A DNA stretch of 13,897 nucleotides from Treponema sp. (GCA_031268125.1 JAIRXT010000045.1:1-13897); one strand, 5' to 3'. Positions 1 to 7,092 are shown, counted from the stretch's first letter. Made by a program: numbers and translations. The notes: generated by a model not told the origin, from the sequence alone.

Positions 1-213
1 AAATACCGGAAAAGTCAGCGAAATACCGGCTACCATACCGGGGTCCCCGGTTTGTCCGACAAAAAAAGTATCGGTCATGTTATAGATCAACTGCGCAATC
101 ATTCCTATCATCATGGGAATCGCCAGCTTGATTATCGTAACCGGAATACTGCCTTTTTCAATCAATTCCAAATTACCCATGCTCTTTTCTCTGACACGGT
201 CCGCTTTTTTCAT
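1..213 (-). CDS. MATE-family efflux transporter, N-terminal part (cut by window edge)
   Basis: The minus strand from the ATG at 213 reads 71 codons without a stop and runs off the left edge of the window. The start is supported by an AAAGGAG ribosome site at 229-223. The protein begins with a short basic, charged stretch (MKKADRVREKSMGNLEL), then IPVTIIKLAIPMMIGMIAQL, then a YNMTDTFFVGQ motif followed by GISLTFP. This order (leader, first membrane helix with a mid-helix proline, N-x-x-D-x-x-F-V-G) is typical of the first two helices of MATE multidrug/Na+ or H+ antiporters in the inner membrane. Full proteins are about 450 residues, so roughly 85% is missing. It has the same orientation as the DUF4421 gene upstream but is separated from it by 127 bp holding a hairpin, so it probably has its own promoter. 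The substrate cannot be told. The family call is fairly secure from the motif pattern. Confidence 0.85.
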   Translation of the reverse strand, partial: MKKADRVREKSMGNLELIEKGSIPVTIIKLAIPMMIGMIAQLIYNMTDTFFVGQTGDPGMVAGISLTFPVF

Positions 214-236
214 TTGTCTGCTCTCCTTTATTATAA

Positions 237-248
237 TTCATATATGAA
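237..248. promoter_or_regulatory. 12-bp perfect palindrome upstream of the MATE gene
   Basis: TTCATATATGAA is a perfect palindrome. It lies 24 bp before the MATE start codon, in a very AT-rich tract (230-276) that must hold the MATE promoter. A -10-like TATAAT at 235-230 is too close to the ribosome site to serve as the main promoter. The palindrome is a possible operator for a local regulator of the efflux gene, but AT-rich DNA makes short palindromes by chance, so support is weak. Confidence 0.25.
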
Positions 249-298
249 CAATATATACATATACAAATGAGGAGTCAAGGGAAATTTGATTTCTTTGT

Positions 299-333
299 GT
301 ACCCCGGCAGACTGTAAAGTCTTTACAGGGTAC
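299..333. terminator. Two-tier hairpin downstream of the DUF4421 gene
   Basis: CTGTAAAG (312-319) and CTTTACAG (321-328) form an 8-bp stem around a single T (tip pairs would open to make a real loop). It is nested inside GTACCC (299-304) and GGGTAC (328-333). It starts 8 bp after the stop codon of the minus-strand DUF4421 gene and ends the four-gene run. There is no U-tract, so it is either a weak or factor-dependent terminator or a 3'-end stabiliser. The 14-base half AGTCTTTACAGGGT recurs at 12070-12083. Confidence 0.4.
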
Positions 334-340
334 TCTCCAG

Positions 341-1198
341 TCAAAACCGGTTGGAAAAAGTTACCTTCATTGCGCCGGAAAGCAGATGATCGGCAGTATT
401 CACCTCCCGGGGAATGGCAGTGTAATTGCCGCCGGCTGTAAAATTTATTGACCACGATTTGTTATGATGACCAAACGACAGCTTTGGTATTATGTCCGGA
501 ATAAAATGCCACGTGTTGGCGGTGATGTTTAATCCGGCATTCAGCCCGATAACAAAATTCACATTCAGGAATATGTCGTTGGGAAATATAATCGTATATG
601 AATAGCCAAGATTGGGACCGGAGTATACAAAGCGCTGGGTTTCGTTATAGTGTTTTATACGTTCATCCCCGCCGAATATTGAAGTGTAAAATATGCCAAT
701 GCCCAAAATAATGCTTCCGCTTGAGGATAGCTGCCTGCAGTCCAGATCATAGGCGGCGCTTAACGAATGTCTTTTGCCGTTCTGCAGCCAGCCCGCCGAT
801 ATGCCGGAAGAAAAAACGCGTAAGTCAACGCCGTTGTTTCCCGTTTTTTTATCTGTAAAATCCTGATACCGTCTGCAAAAAACTTCGTAATATACAGAAT
901 CGTAATACGAGGAAAGCTGTATGTCAAAAGATTCAAAGGGATGCCCGCCGGAAGCATAAAATGACGGCAGAGATACGCTTGCCGAAACATCTTTGTAGCG
1001 GAGCCCAAGGCCGAAAGACCAGGGCTTTGCGGTTGTGTACTGCGCCGGCTGCTCCTGACTAAAACTTGTGATGGTATATTTACCCAATGCTTTTATTGCC
1101 CACGATTCATCAAAGACGGTTATGGCAGCTTCGGCGCTGGTGAAAAGCGGCGGCAATATAAAAAATGACAATAAAAGAATAAACTTTCCGGCCTCCAT
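341..1198 (-). CDS. DUF4421-like secreted / outer-membrane-associated protein
   Basis: The frame encodes 285 residues. An N-terminal signal peptide (MEAGKFILLLSFFILPPLFTS, probable cleavage near AEA at 22-24) indicates export. The mature part is rich in alternating aromatic and polar residues and ends in F, as outer-membrane beta-barrels often do. The segment around residues 62-110 has a GLGLRYKDVSASVSLP pattern followed by FDIQL and the YYEVFCRRYQDF motif. I associate this with the DUF4421 family, better known from Bacteroidetes, where no biochemical role is established. The ATG at 1198 lies 3 bp after the stop of the DUF3943 gene; its ribosome site (AAGGGA) sits in the end of that gene, so the two are almost certainly co-transcribed and translationally linked. 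A barrel or periplasmic role is inferred from composition only. The DUF label is moderate confidence. Confidence 0.75.
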   Translation of the reverse strand: MEAGKFILLLSFFILPPLFTSAEAAITVFDESWAIKALGKYTITSFSQEQPAQYTTAKPWSFGLGLRYKDVSASVSLPSFYASGGHPFESFDIQLSSYYDSVYYEVFCRRYQDFTDKKTGNNGVDLRVFSSGISAGWLQNGKRHSLSAAYDLDCRQLSSSGSIILGIGIFYTSIFGGDERIKHYNETQRFVYSGPNLGYSYTIIFPNDIFLNVNFVIGLNAGLNITANTWHFIPDIIPKLSFGHHNKSWSINFTAGGNYTAIPREVNTADHLLSGAMKVTFSNRF

Positions 1199-1201
1199 TG
1201 T

Positions 1202-2647
1202 TTATATGCGTCCCTTGTTTAAAAATACCCATTGAACGCCAAGGAAGATGCGGTCCGCCGCTGAAAACACATTTGTTCTTCTGTGGGATGATTCAATTTT
1301 TAGATACAGTGAATTATTTACGATAACAGAAAAATTGTTTGTAAACTGATACGAGTATTCAAAAAAAGTAAGATTGAAAAACTCAACCCCCGCGGAATCA
1401 TGTTCGTCCCACGGAATACTGTATAACAGGTAGCTGCAAATTCCTGCCGTTATTTTTCCGTGCCGCCGGTTTTGTACGGAGAAAAATAGTTTATAATTGC
1501 CTCCTGTTCCATAACCGTTGACCGTTTCGCGCATCTCCATATTCAGATTAACCGCTTCGTCAAAGGGATAGTATTCCGATGAACCAAAAAACGTCCAGCC
1601 GATATGTGATTTTAGTTCGAGCTGGACGGATGTAAATACGTGTTTCCATTTAAGCGACCAGTCAAGCGCATTGCCGGCAAAATTTGTGGTATTGCCCGCG
1701 ATTAAATCATATTGCAGGGTCAATCCCGCCGAAAGCATATCTTTTCCGGTATGTACCGGATTAAATGATACAAGATAGCCGTCGGTTAATATTGTCCAGT
1801 CCAGCCACAGCGGGTAAAACGATCCGCCAAGCTGCATTTTAACTTCAAACTGCGAATAGGGTTTTTTTGAATTCCGGGTGAACGGGTCCCCATAAATAAT
1901 TTCGCATCCTATATTGCCGGTATATATATACGAAGGCGCCGGATCGGCGCCGGTTTTTTGTAATTGTTCCAGCCGTTCCCGGTCTTCTTTGATTGATCGT
2001 ATCCATCCCGGTCCCGCCATTGCGGAAAAATAATAGAGATTCTGTGTTTTTTGAGGACTTCTCCCCGTCACGGCATCGTTCAGAGCATCTACCGGACTCA
2101 CAAGCGCCGCCCACGGAGAATGTATCTCCAAATACAAAAGATGCAGTATCTCGCCAAAGGCCGCTCCGCCAAAGGTGGTAATAACAAGATCGTTTAATGA
2201 CGGTATATCGGTTTCACCGAACAGTTCCCAGGTTAAACTGCCCAGAGCGTCAAAAAAGACAGATTCGTAAAAACTAAAGCCGTTTGACCGGGCCGCCGCG
2301 TGGTACAACCCGCCCTGATACGGATGGCCGGGATGATTAAACAGAAAAGCATCGTTATCCCATGCCCACGGGGAAGTAAGATTTGTTTTAATGCTTTCCA
2401 AACTTGTTTGGGCAAAATCCGCGCCAAAAATGCGGGCGGTTACATGAAACACAGTATTGGTAAACAATCCGCCAAGCAGGGCGGGGTACAGCGATTTTTC
2501 TTCGTTTTCTTTGCCCGGCGTTTCCCGCGTCTGACGGCAGGGGACTCCGCCATATAACAAATGGGGAGGGAGCGCTTCCTGGGCGTAAAGCAATGCCGCC
2601 TGAAAAAGTATGATAAAAAGGCAAAACCGCTTTGTTTTTCTGTCCAT
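1202..2647 (-). CDS. DUF3943-family secreted protein
   Basis: The frame encodes 481 residues with a signal peptide (MDRKTKRFCLFIILFQAALL, cleavage likely after YAQ). The central part (about 95-215) carries the motifs I recognise from DUF3943: WAWDNDAFLFNHPGHPYQGG, then AARSNGFSFYES, GSLTWELFGE, SLNDLVITTFGGAAFGE. The H-P-x-x-G and A-R-S-N-G blocks are the most diagnostic. The C-terminal half (about 240-481) is aromatic-rich alternating beta sequence, consistent with an outer-membrane or periplasmic barrel. No enzymatic role is known for the family. The ATG at 2647 follows AAGGGCGG and is directly at the signal peptide. It sits between the zinc-ribbon gene (73 bp upstream, with a strong hairpin in the gap) and the DUF4421 gene (3 bp downstream). 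The pairing with a second barrel-like protein suggests a joint envelope function. This is inference. Confidence 0.8.
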   Translation of the reverse strand: MDRKTKRFCLFIILFQAALLYAQEALPPHLLYGGVPCRQTRETPGKENEEKSLYPALLGGLFTNTVFHVTARIFGADFAQTSLESIKTNLTSPWAWDNDAFLFNHPGHPYQGGLYHAAARSNGFSFYESVFFDALGSLTWELFGETDIPSLNDLVITTFGGAAFGEILHLLYLEIHSPWAALVSPVDALNDAVTGRSPQKTQNLYYFSAMAGPGWIRSIKEDRERLEQLQKTGADPAPSYIYTGNIGCEIIYGDPFTRNSKKPYSQFEVKMQLGGSFYPLWLDWTILTDGYLVSFNPVHTGKDMLSAGLTLQYDLIAGNTTNFAGNALDWSLKWKHVFTSVQLELKSHIGWTFFGSSEYYPFDEAVNLNMEMRETVNGYGTGGNYKLFFSVQNRRHGKITAGICSYLLYSIPWDEHDSAGVEFFNLTFFEYSYQFTNNFSVIVNNSLYLKIESSHRRTNVFSAADRIFLGVQWVFLNKGRI

Positions 2648-2681
2648 TGCCGCCCTTTTTCGTCCTTTTTCACCATTTTTT

Positions 2682-2712
2682 CCGCCGGAAATTCCGCCGG
2701 AATTTCCGGCGG
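2682..2712. other. Perfect 14-bp intercistronic hairpin (loop GCC)
   Basis: CCGCCGGAAATTCC (2682-2695) is followed by the loop GCC (2696-2698) and its exact complement GGAATTTCCGGCGG (2699-2712). It lies 8 bp after the zinc-ribbon stop codon and 35 bp before the DUF3943 start. Neither strand has a U-tract after the stem, so it is not a standard intrinsic terminator. A processing or stability element that sets expression of the two halves of the run is more likely. Confidence 0.55.
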
Positions 2713-2719
2713 GATCGCT

Positions 2720-3220
2720 TTACAAAAATCTCCTCTTGAACTTTAGTTCTATCTGTCCCCCCGCAGGAACATTAAAATAACAGGTGTCAAAAGCACGGCC
2801 CGTATAATCAGTAACAAAAACAAAACCTCGTTTTTTTGCCGTAGTAAAGCTTATGTGTTCACCGTTTTTTACCGGCCCTATTTTACTGCCGTTCAAATAC
2901 ACAAATTGATCTGTAAGTCCGCCCGCTATACCGCGCTCCCGAATAAAATGAATTGTGCAGGATGATTCGCTGCAGGCGCCTCCGTCCGCCCTGGCCGGGA
3001 AAGCTTTCCATTTTTTCCCGCATTTTGAGCATTTATAAACAATTGCCCTGTCCCTGGTGTTCTTTTGTTCTGCCTTGATGAACGCAATGCCGGCCGGAAA
3101 ACCAAAAAGTGCGGCCGCCAGTTTCCTTACGGTAAATCCTTCCGTACCAAGGGCCTTAAAATCGGCGGTGGCGCAGCCGGGGCATTTAAGATCATCGCCG
3201 GGGTCCGGGGGATTTTGCAT
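2720..3220 (-). CDS. Small zinc-ribbon protein with C-terminal beta domain
   Basis: The frame encodes 166 residues from the ATG at 3220, which has GGAGGC 4-9 bases upstream. A longer frame from a TTG at 3232 would place that ribosome site inside the coding region, so I reject it. Cysteine pairs CPGC (13-16) and CSKC (64-67) look like the two halves of a zinc ribbon. They are separated by a hydrophobic, Gly/Ala-rich segment (about 36-50, FGFPAGIAFIKA), as in membrane-associated zinc-ribbon proteins. Two more cysteines (83, 88) follow. The C-terminal 65 residues (FVYLNGSKIGPVKNGEHISF, then GRAFDTCYFNVPAGG) resemble a small beta-sandwich in which a short loop presents a side chain; I cannot name the family. 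It lies between the outer-membrane-type gene upstream and DUF3943 downstream, all on the same strand. No specific function can be assigned. Confidence 0.7.
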   Translation of the reverse strand: MQNPPDPGDDLKCPGCATADFKALGTEGFTVRKLAAALFGFPAGIAFIKAEQKNTRDRAIVYKCSKCGKKWKAFPARADGGACSESSCTIHFIRERGIAGGLTDQFVYLNGSKIGPVKNGEHISFTTAKKRGFVFVTDYTGRAFDTCYFNVPAGGQIELKFKRRFL

Positions 3221-3249
3221 AACAGCCTCCAAATTACTGAAGGGGCTTT

Positions 3250-3288
3250 CCCAAAACTTCAGTTTTTGGGAGACAGGCTTTGCCTGTC
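3250..3288. other. Pair of adjacent hairpins before the zinc-ribbon gene
   Basis: CCCAAAA (3250-3256) pairs with TTTTGGG (3264-3270). GACAGGC (3272-3278) pairs with GCCTGTC (3282-3288) over a TTT loop. Both lie 30-70 bases upstream of the zinc-ribbon start on the minus strand, one base apart. They would form two stacked stems in the leader or intercistronic RNA. No promoter is obvious between them and the upstream gene. Confidence 0.45.
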
Positions 3289-3334
3289 CAGCTACCCTGA
3301 TTTTAATACGCGGGTTTTAGACCGCTTTTTCGGA

Positions 3335-3371
3335 AGCCAATCCCAAAACCAACCGGGCTTTGGGATTGGCT
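3335..3371. terminator. Perfect 13-bp stem-loop after the outer-membrane protein gene
   Basis: AGCCAATCCCAAA (3335-3347) and TTTGGGATTGGCT (3359-3371) are exact complements around an 11-base loop. The element starts 34 bp after the stop of the minus-strand gene at 3405. There is no clean U-tract on either side, so an intrinsic terminator is possible but not shown; partial attenuation between the first and second genes of the run is an alternative. The rest of 3289-3334 shows nothing I can name. Confidence 0.4.
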
Positions 3372-3404
3372 CTGAATTGAGCAGTTTCCTTGTCAAATTC
3401 CGGA

Positions 3405-4025
3405 TTAGAACCTGTATCCAACGGAAAATCTCATCTCAAAACCATGCCCGGGCAGCGATTTATCCGCATTCTTTTCAAACCCATTGGCAAGACGCATCCC
3501 GTAGGATTCTGTACAGCGGATATAAATTTTATCAGTAACGAAAAAATCCAGCCCGCCCCCAAGTTTAAACCATAGGGCGCTGAAATCACCGGCGCCGGCA
3601 TCACCCCCGCCGGAATTTTTATATTGGTTTTTATCCGCGTCTTTTGCTGAAAGCATGGCCCGGTAAGTTATTCCCAACAGGGGAAATAATGAAATTCTGT
3701 CGTTGACGGAAAACGGATACTTCCCCAATAACCCAATATCAAGCCCCATAAGGGTCATGCTGCTCTTGTTTGATTGACCTTCAAAGGTTCCGCCCGCACC
3801 AAAAATACCCAATGAAAATTCCGCATACGCTGCGTCCAAAAATATAAAACCGCCGCCGCCCGCATAAGGGGTTTCCGTTTTGCCGGACGCCGATGATTCA
3901 ATTCCGCCTCCAAAATCACTGGTGAAATACTCCCCGGCGCCCGCGCTGATAGAAAATCCCCGGGCAAAAACTCCTCCCGCCGCAGCTATCGCGAAAACTA
4001 AAAACAAAAACAGTCTTTTTGCCAT
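3405..4025 (-). CDS. Small outer-membrane beta-barrel-like protein
   Basis: The frame encodes 206 residues from the ATG at 4025, preceded by GGGAG. An upstream in-frame start at 4073 (16 extra residues) would hide the signal peptide and has no ribosome site. MAKRLFLFLVFAIAAAGGVFA is a clean signal peptide (cleavage after FA at 21). The mature protein is Gly- and aromatic-rich, with alternating strands (FSISAGAGEYF, AYAEFSLGIFGAGG, PLLGITYRAML, LWFKLGGGLDFFV). It ends MRFSVGYRF, with the C-terminal phenylalanine and alternating pattern expected for insertion by the BAM machinery. It resembles the generic OmpA-barrel-like / outer-membrane beta-barrel group of spirochaetes; no specific family is recognised. 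It is the first gene of the minus-strand run and is divergent from the TetR gene, which makes it the most likely regulated target. The Gly/Asp/Asn-rich loop around 135-148 is probably an exposed loop. Confidence 0.75.
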   Translation of the reverse strand: MAKRLFLFLVFAIAAAGGVFARGFSISAGAGEYFTSDFGGGIESSASGKTETPYAGGGGFIFLDAAYAEFSLGIFGAGGTFEGQSNKSSMTLMGLDIGLLGKYPFSVNDRISLFPLLGITYRAMLSAKDADKNQYKNSGGGDAGAGDFSALWFKLGGGLDFFVTDKIYIRCTESYGMRLANGFEKNADKSLPGHGFEMRFSVGYRF

Positions 4026-4064
4026 TGTTTTTCTCCCTGCATAAAAAATTTGTCTGCTACACTT

Positions 4065-4091
4065 GCATAACATGAAACAAATGTATTATGC
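4065..4091. promoter_or_regulatory. Candidate TetR operator between divergent genes
   Basis: GCATAA (4065-4070) and TTATGC (4086-4091) form the outer arms of an imperfect 27-bp palindrome (GCATAACA against the complement of TGTATTATGC). It is centred 52 bp from the outer-membrane gene start and 93 bp from the TetR start. It overlaps a -10-like TATTAT (4084-4089) facing the TetR gene. A second small palindrome, ATGCTGAAGCAT, lies at 4088-4099. TetR-family proteins usually bind 15-30 bp palindromes in such divergent gaps, so autoregulation and control of the barrel gene are plausible. No second copy was found. Confidence 0.4.
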
Positions 4092-4124
4092 TGAAGCATG
4101 GTGGTCAAGAATTTTAGCTCCAAA

Positions 4125-4161
4125 ATGGACAAACAGGAAAATATGTACCGTAATGGACAAA
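4125..4161 (+). repeat. Direct repeat ATGGACAAA x2 upstream of the TetR gene
   Basis: AATGGACAAA occurs at 4124-4133 and 4152-4161, 28 bp apart. The second copy sits just before the GGGGG ribosome site of the TetR gene. It could be a regulator-binding repeat or chance; no promoter boxes are clearly placed around it. Confidence 0.3.
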
Positions 4162-4170
4162 AGGGGGTAA

Positions 4171-4788
4171 ATGTTGCAAAAATCAAGTTCCAATAACCGG
4201 CAGGTCCGGCGGACACGTTCATGGATTTTCGGGGCGCTCATGGTCTTAATGGACGAAAAGCCCTATAACAAAATTACTATTTCTGACATTACAGAGAAGG
4301 CAGGCATTGCGCGGCAGACTTTTTACCGTAACTATGACGACAAAGATGATGTTGTTTATGAGTATGCCAAAAACACCATGAATACAAATTTTTTGAATAT
4401 AGAAAAAAATCAGGATTCAAAAAAACAGGACGCGATTATACTTACGTTCAACTACAACTATATCATTAAACACCGGACAGAATTAAAAAAGATACTGTCT
4501 GTTGTGAATATTGAAAACCGTATTTTGCGGGCAATGCAGGAATTGCCGCTTTCGCTGATTAAACTTTTTAAGGATAAACTTTCCAAAGAAGAATACGCGG
4601 CATGCCGTTATAAAATATGCTACCAGATTACCGGCTGTCTTAGGGTGTTTCTTGACTGGTTTTTAAATGACATGCCCCTGCCGGTAGATAAGCTGGCTGC
4701 CATGATTAATGCCATGAGTATACCTTATGAAACTTTTTACCGTAATATTCCCAGCGTTGTTGTCCGCATAAACAAAACCCGGGTTTAA
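4171..4788 (+). CDS. TetR/AcrR-family transcriptional regulator
   Basis: The frame encodes 205 residues. The ATG at 4171 follows AAGGGGG by three bases. Residues about 13-60 form the TetR DNA-binding domain: RRTRSWIFGALMVLMDEKPY, then ITISDITEKAGIARQTFYRNY (recognition helix region with the family-typical T-F-Y-x-x-Y) and DDKDDVV. The remaining 145 residues are helical and unlike other families, as expected for a ligand-binding and dimerisation domain; the layout resembles the DhaS-like / TetR_C subgroup. It is divergent from the outer-membrane protein gene and ends 5 bp from the convergent hydrolase gene. It is clearly more AT-rich than its right-hand neighbours (the row 4381-4440 has only 14 G/C in 60), which hints at a different origin. 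Ligand and regulon are unknown; the adjacent barrel gene and perhaps the MATE gene are candidates. Confidence 0.9.
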   Translation: MLQKSSSNNRQVRRTRSWIFGALMVLMDEKPYNKITISDITEKAGIARQTFYRNYDDKDDVVYEYAKNTMNTNFLNIEKNQDSKKQDAIILTFNYNYIIKHRTELKKILSVVNIENRILRAMQELPLSLIKLFKDKLSKEEYAACRYKICYQITGCLRVFLDWFLNDMPLPVDKLAAMINAMSIPYETFYRNIPSVVVRINKTRV

Positions 4789-4793
4789 TGCCA

Positions 4794-7082
4794 TTACATG
4801 GCAGGCCCGGCCCGTGCAGTTTCCCTGCGGGAGCCCAGGGCGGAAGGAAGGGGAATGTCATCGTAGCGGCCGGAATTGTTCCAGTAAGTAAGGCCCCCCC
4901 GGCCCGCATCACGGGTTCCCTCTACCTCAAGACGCACGTAATCGCCGTCGTAGTACCGGCGGTCATACGAGACGTTCAGATAGAAAGCCTGCACATAGGG
5001 CCGCACAACGATTCTGCCCCTGCCGATGCGGGAAGTGCGGAGGGCCCCCTGGTAGTAGATCCGGTAGGGTCTTAATTCCGCCGGGGCCTGGGCCAGAAAT
5101 TCCTGTTCAAAGTGGCTGGGGTAGTACATGGGGCAGATTACATCAACATAACGGGAGAGCAATTCTACTTCCTGGCCTGTGCGGGCGCCGGTACGGTACC
5201 AGCCGTTGGCGCCGTAAATATCTATGGAGATGGGGGCGTCCAGCCGGGAGCGGATATGCCGCAGGAATGATACGATGGCGGATTCCATATCCATGCCCGG
5301 ATCCCGCCAGCGGTAACGGGCATTCCCCAGGTTGTCTCCGTCGGTGGGGAAGCGGATATAATCAAACTGAATTTCGTCGAACCCCCGCCGGTGGAGTTCG
5401 GCGGCAATACCGGCAATGTAGTCCCAAACTTCCTCCGCGTAGGGGTCCACCCAGCGTTCATCGTAGTACGTGCGGAGAATCTCGTAGTCCGCGGATGCGG
5501 CATCAGCGGACGCGCCCGCGGCAGGAAGAATTTCAATTTCGGCGGGGCCTTTTTTTTCTTCCGCCTGGGCCTCCGGCGTAGTTTTACTGCGGCGTTTGTC
5601 GTAATAGCCGGCCCAGGCTTTTCCCGTTTGGGAATCCCAAACCGCGTACTTTCCCCCGGACCGGCCCGCCAATACCGGGTCCTTAAACACCACGATCCGG
5701 GCGGCGGTGTAAATACCCAGTTCCTTCATCTGCGCCAGGAAGGGGTCAATATCCAGCGGCCGGAACACCTGGCCCAGGGCGGCAATCTGCGGGTCCTGGG
5801 GGTTAAAACGCAGACGGCCGTAGTCATCTTTCATGTCAATGACCACCATGTTCAGGTCCCGCCCGGCAATAAGATCCAGGTAGGGTTTAAGGGTCCTGCT
5901 TTCCATCGCGTGATTCACCGGAAGATACAGGCCCTCCTTGTCCCTGGCATAGGCGGCTTCCGGCCTTTTGGCCTGTCCGTTGAAGAGCAGCCACAACTCG
6001 CTCAGATTAATGGGCCCCTCCGGCAGGGGCAGGCTGGAATCCTCCGGACCCGGCGGACGGATGACCATACACAGGGGATCCAGTTCCAGATACACCGGGA
6101 TATTTTTTATAATATCCAGAATATCTTCCCGGTTCCGCCAAACCGTCCCCTGGGGAGACCCCTGGGCAGAGTCCAGGTCCAGTTCCCCAATCATATCTTC
6201 CCCTACAAAACGAAGCCCCGTTACGGCGGCCGGAGAAGAACCGGCATACGGGGAGTTCATGGGGCCCAGGGAATCGATGGTTCCAAAACCTTCGGCAGTA
6301 CCGGACCACAGGAGCCGGAAGCGTTTTTGATTCCAGTCCAGGGAGTATATCCGGCGGCGGAAGGTCTGGGAAACATAAATCCGGGCCTGGGCGTCCCCCG
6401 CCCCCTGCGCCACCATGATGTCGGCAACCTCGTCGGCGTTACCGGTTGTTTCCAGCGTTTCGATTCCGGCGTTCAGTTCGGTCCATGCCGCCCCCCTTAC
6501 ATCGGGCCGCAGGTAGTGAATCCCGTAGGTGCTGTGGGAAAGGAAAACCGTCAGATCCGGCAGGAACGCCGCCGCCACCGCCTTGATACCGTTGGTCCGG
6601 TAGGAGGGCATACCCAGGCTGGCCCAGCTAAGCCCGGAATCCCGGGATAAAAAGACCGTATCCTTAGTGGCGCATACCATGATCGCCGGATTGCCCGGAC
6701 AAACTTCAAGGTCTTTGATCTCCTGTACCACGGGGACAAAGGATTTTTGCCCCCCGTCAAAAACTTTAACCGTTTTTACCGGCAGCCCCCGGTTTCGCTC
6801 CTCCCAGTGCAGCAGGTCGGAGGACCAAAAGATGCCCTCGCCGGACAGGAGAACCCAGGAATCCCCCGCCGCCACAATCTTCCGCACCTCGCCGCCGTGC
6901 CAGAGCAGCCGCAGATTCCCCCCCATGCCAAGGCCGTACAAGCCCTCCTCCGTGCCGATAAGCAGGGGGAAGGTGTCCTCGAAGGTCCCGTCTCCGGCCG
7001 TTTGGGCCTGAACGGGAAAAAGCGCGAGTAAGCCGAAACAAAGGGACAAAACCAGAAAGCAGCGGGGCCTTAGCAGGGTCAT
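4794..7082 (-). CDS. Secreted DUF4015 putative glycoside hydrolase with N-terminal propeller-like region
   Basis: The frame encodes 762 residues from the ATG at 7082, which begins a signal peptide (MTLLRPRCFLVLSLCFGLLA, cleavage after QAQ). An in-frame ATG at 7139 would add 19 residues before it. Residues about 35-300 contain repeated short beta units with S-x-D-x-G-x-x-W features (SRDSGLSWASLG, WSSDLLHWEERN), like BNR/Ycf48 propellers. Residues about 384-735 are the DUF4015 (GH13-like TIM-barrel) domain. Key blocks are MVVIDMKDDYGRLRF (412-426), WVDPYAEEVWDYI, DEIQFDYIRFPTDG (569-582), ISIDIYGANGW and DVICPMYYPSHF. The D/E-rich FDYIRFP block is the usual candidate catalytic strand. A charged, Ala-rich insert (about 495-536) interrupts the domain. 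It lies downstream of lacI on the same strand, next to a sugar transporter, so an exported polysaccharide-degrading role is reasonable. The activity of the family is not established. Confidence 0.85.
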   Translation of the reverse strand: MTLLRPRCFLVLSLCFGLLALFPVQAQTAGDGTFEDTFPLLIGTEEGLYGLGMGGNLRLLWHGGEVRKIVAAGDSWVLLSGEGIFWSSDLLHWEERNRGLPVKTVKVFDGGQKSFVPVVQEIKDLEVCPGNPAIMVCATKDTVFLSRDSGLSWASLGMPSYRTNGIKAVAAAFLPDLTVFLSHSTYGIHYLRPDVRGAAWTELNAGIETLETTGNADEVADIMVAQGAGDAQARIYVSQTFRRRIYSLDWNQKRFRLLWSGTAEGFGTIDSLGPMNSPYAGSSPAAVTGLRFVGEDMIGELDLDSAQGSPQGTVWRNREDILDIIKNIPVYLELDPLCMVIRPPGPEDSSLPLPEGPINLSELWLLFNGQAKRPEAAYARDKEGLYLPVNHAMESRTLKPYLDLIAGRDLNMVVIDMKDDYGRLRFNPQDPQIAALGQVFRPLDIDPFLAQMKELGIYTAARIVVFKDPVLAGRSGGKYAVWDSQTGKAWAGYYDKRRSKTTPEAQAEEKKGPAEIEILPAAGASADAASADYEILRTYYDERWVDPYAEEVWDYIAGIAAELHRRGFDEIQFDYIRFPTDGDNLGNARYRWRDPGMDMESAIVSFLRHIRSRLDAPISIDIYGANGWYRTGARTGQEVELLSRYVDVICPMYYPSHFEQEFLAQAPAELRPYRIYYQGALRTSRIGRGRIVVRPYVQAFYLNVSYDRRYYDGDYVRLEVEGTRDAGRGGLTYWNNSGRYDDIPLPSALGSRRETARAGPAM

Positions 7083-7092
7083 AATTATTTTT

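Noticed and set aside
52..270. 72-residue open frame on the plus strand
   Set aside because: It is antisense to the MATE N-terminus and runs into its AT-rich promoter; it has no ribosome site.
3065..3538. 157-residue open frame on the plus strand
   Set aside because: It overlaps the zinc-ribbon gene, a hairpin-rich gap and the 3' end of the barrel gene in antisense; composition is not protein-like.
5391..6650. 419-residue open frame on the plus strand
   Set aside because: It lies entirely antisense to the DUF4015 gene, which has clear domain motifs and a signal peptide; the antisense frame is Pro/Arg/Gly-rich with no recognisable domain and is a product of high GC.
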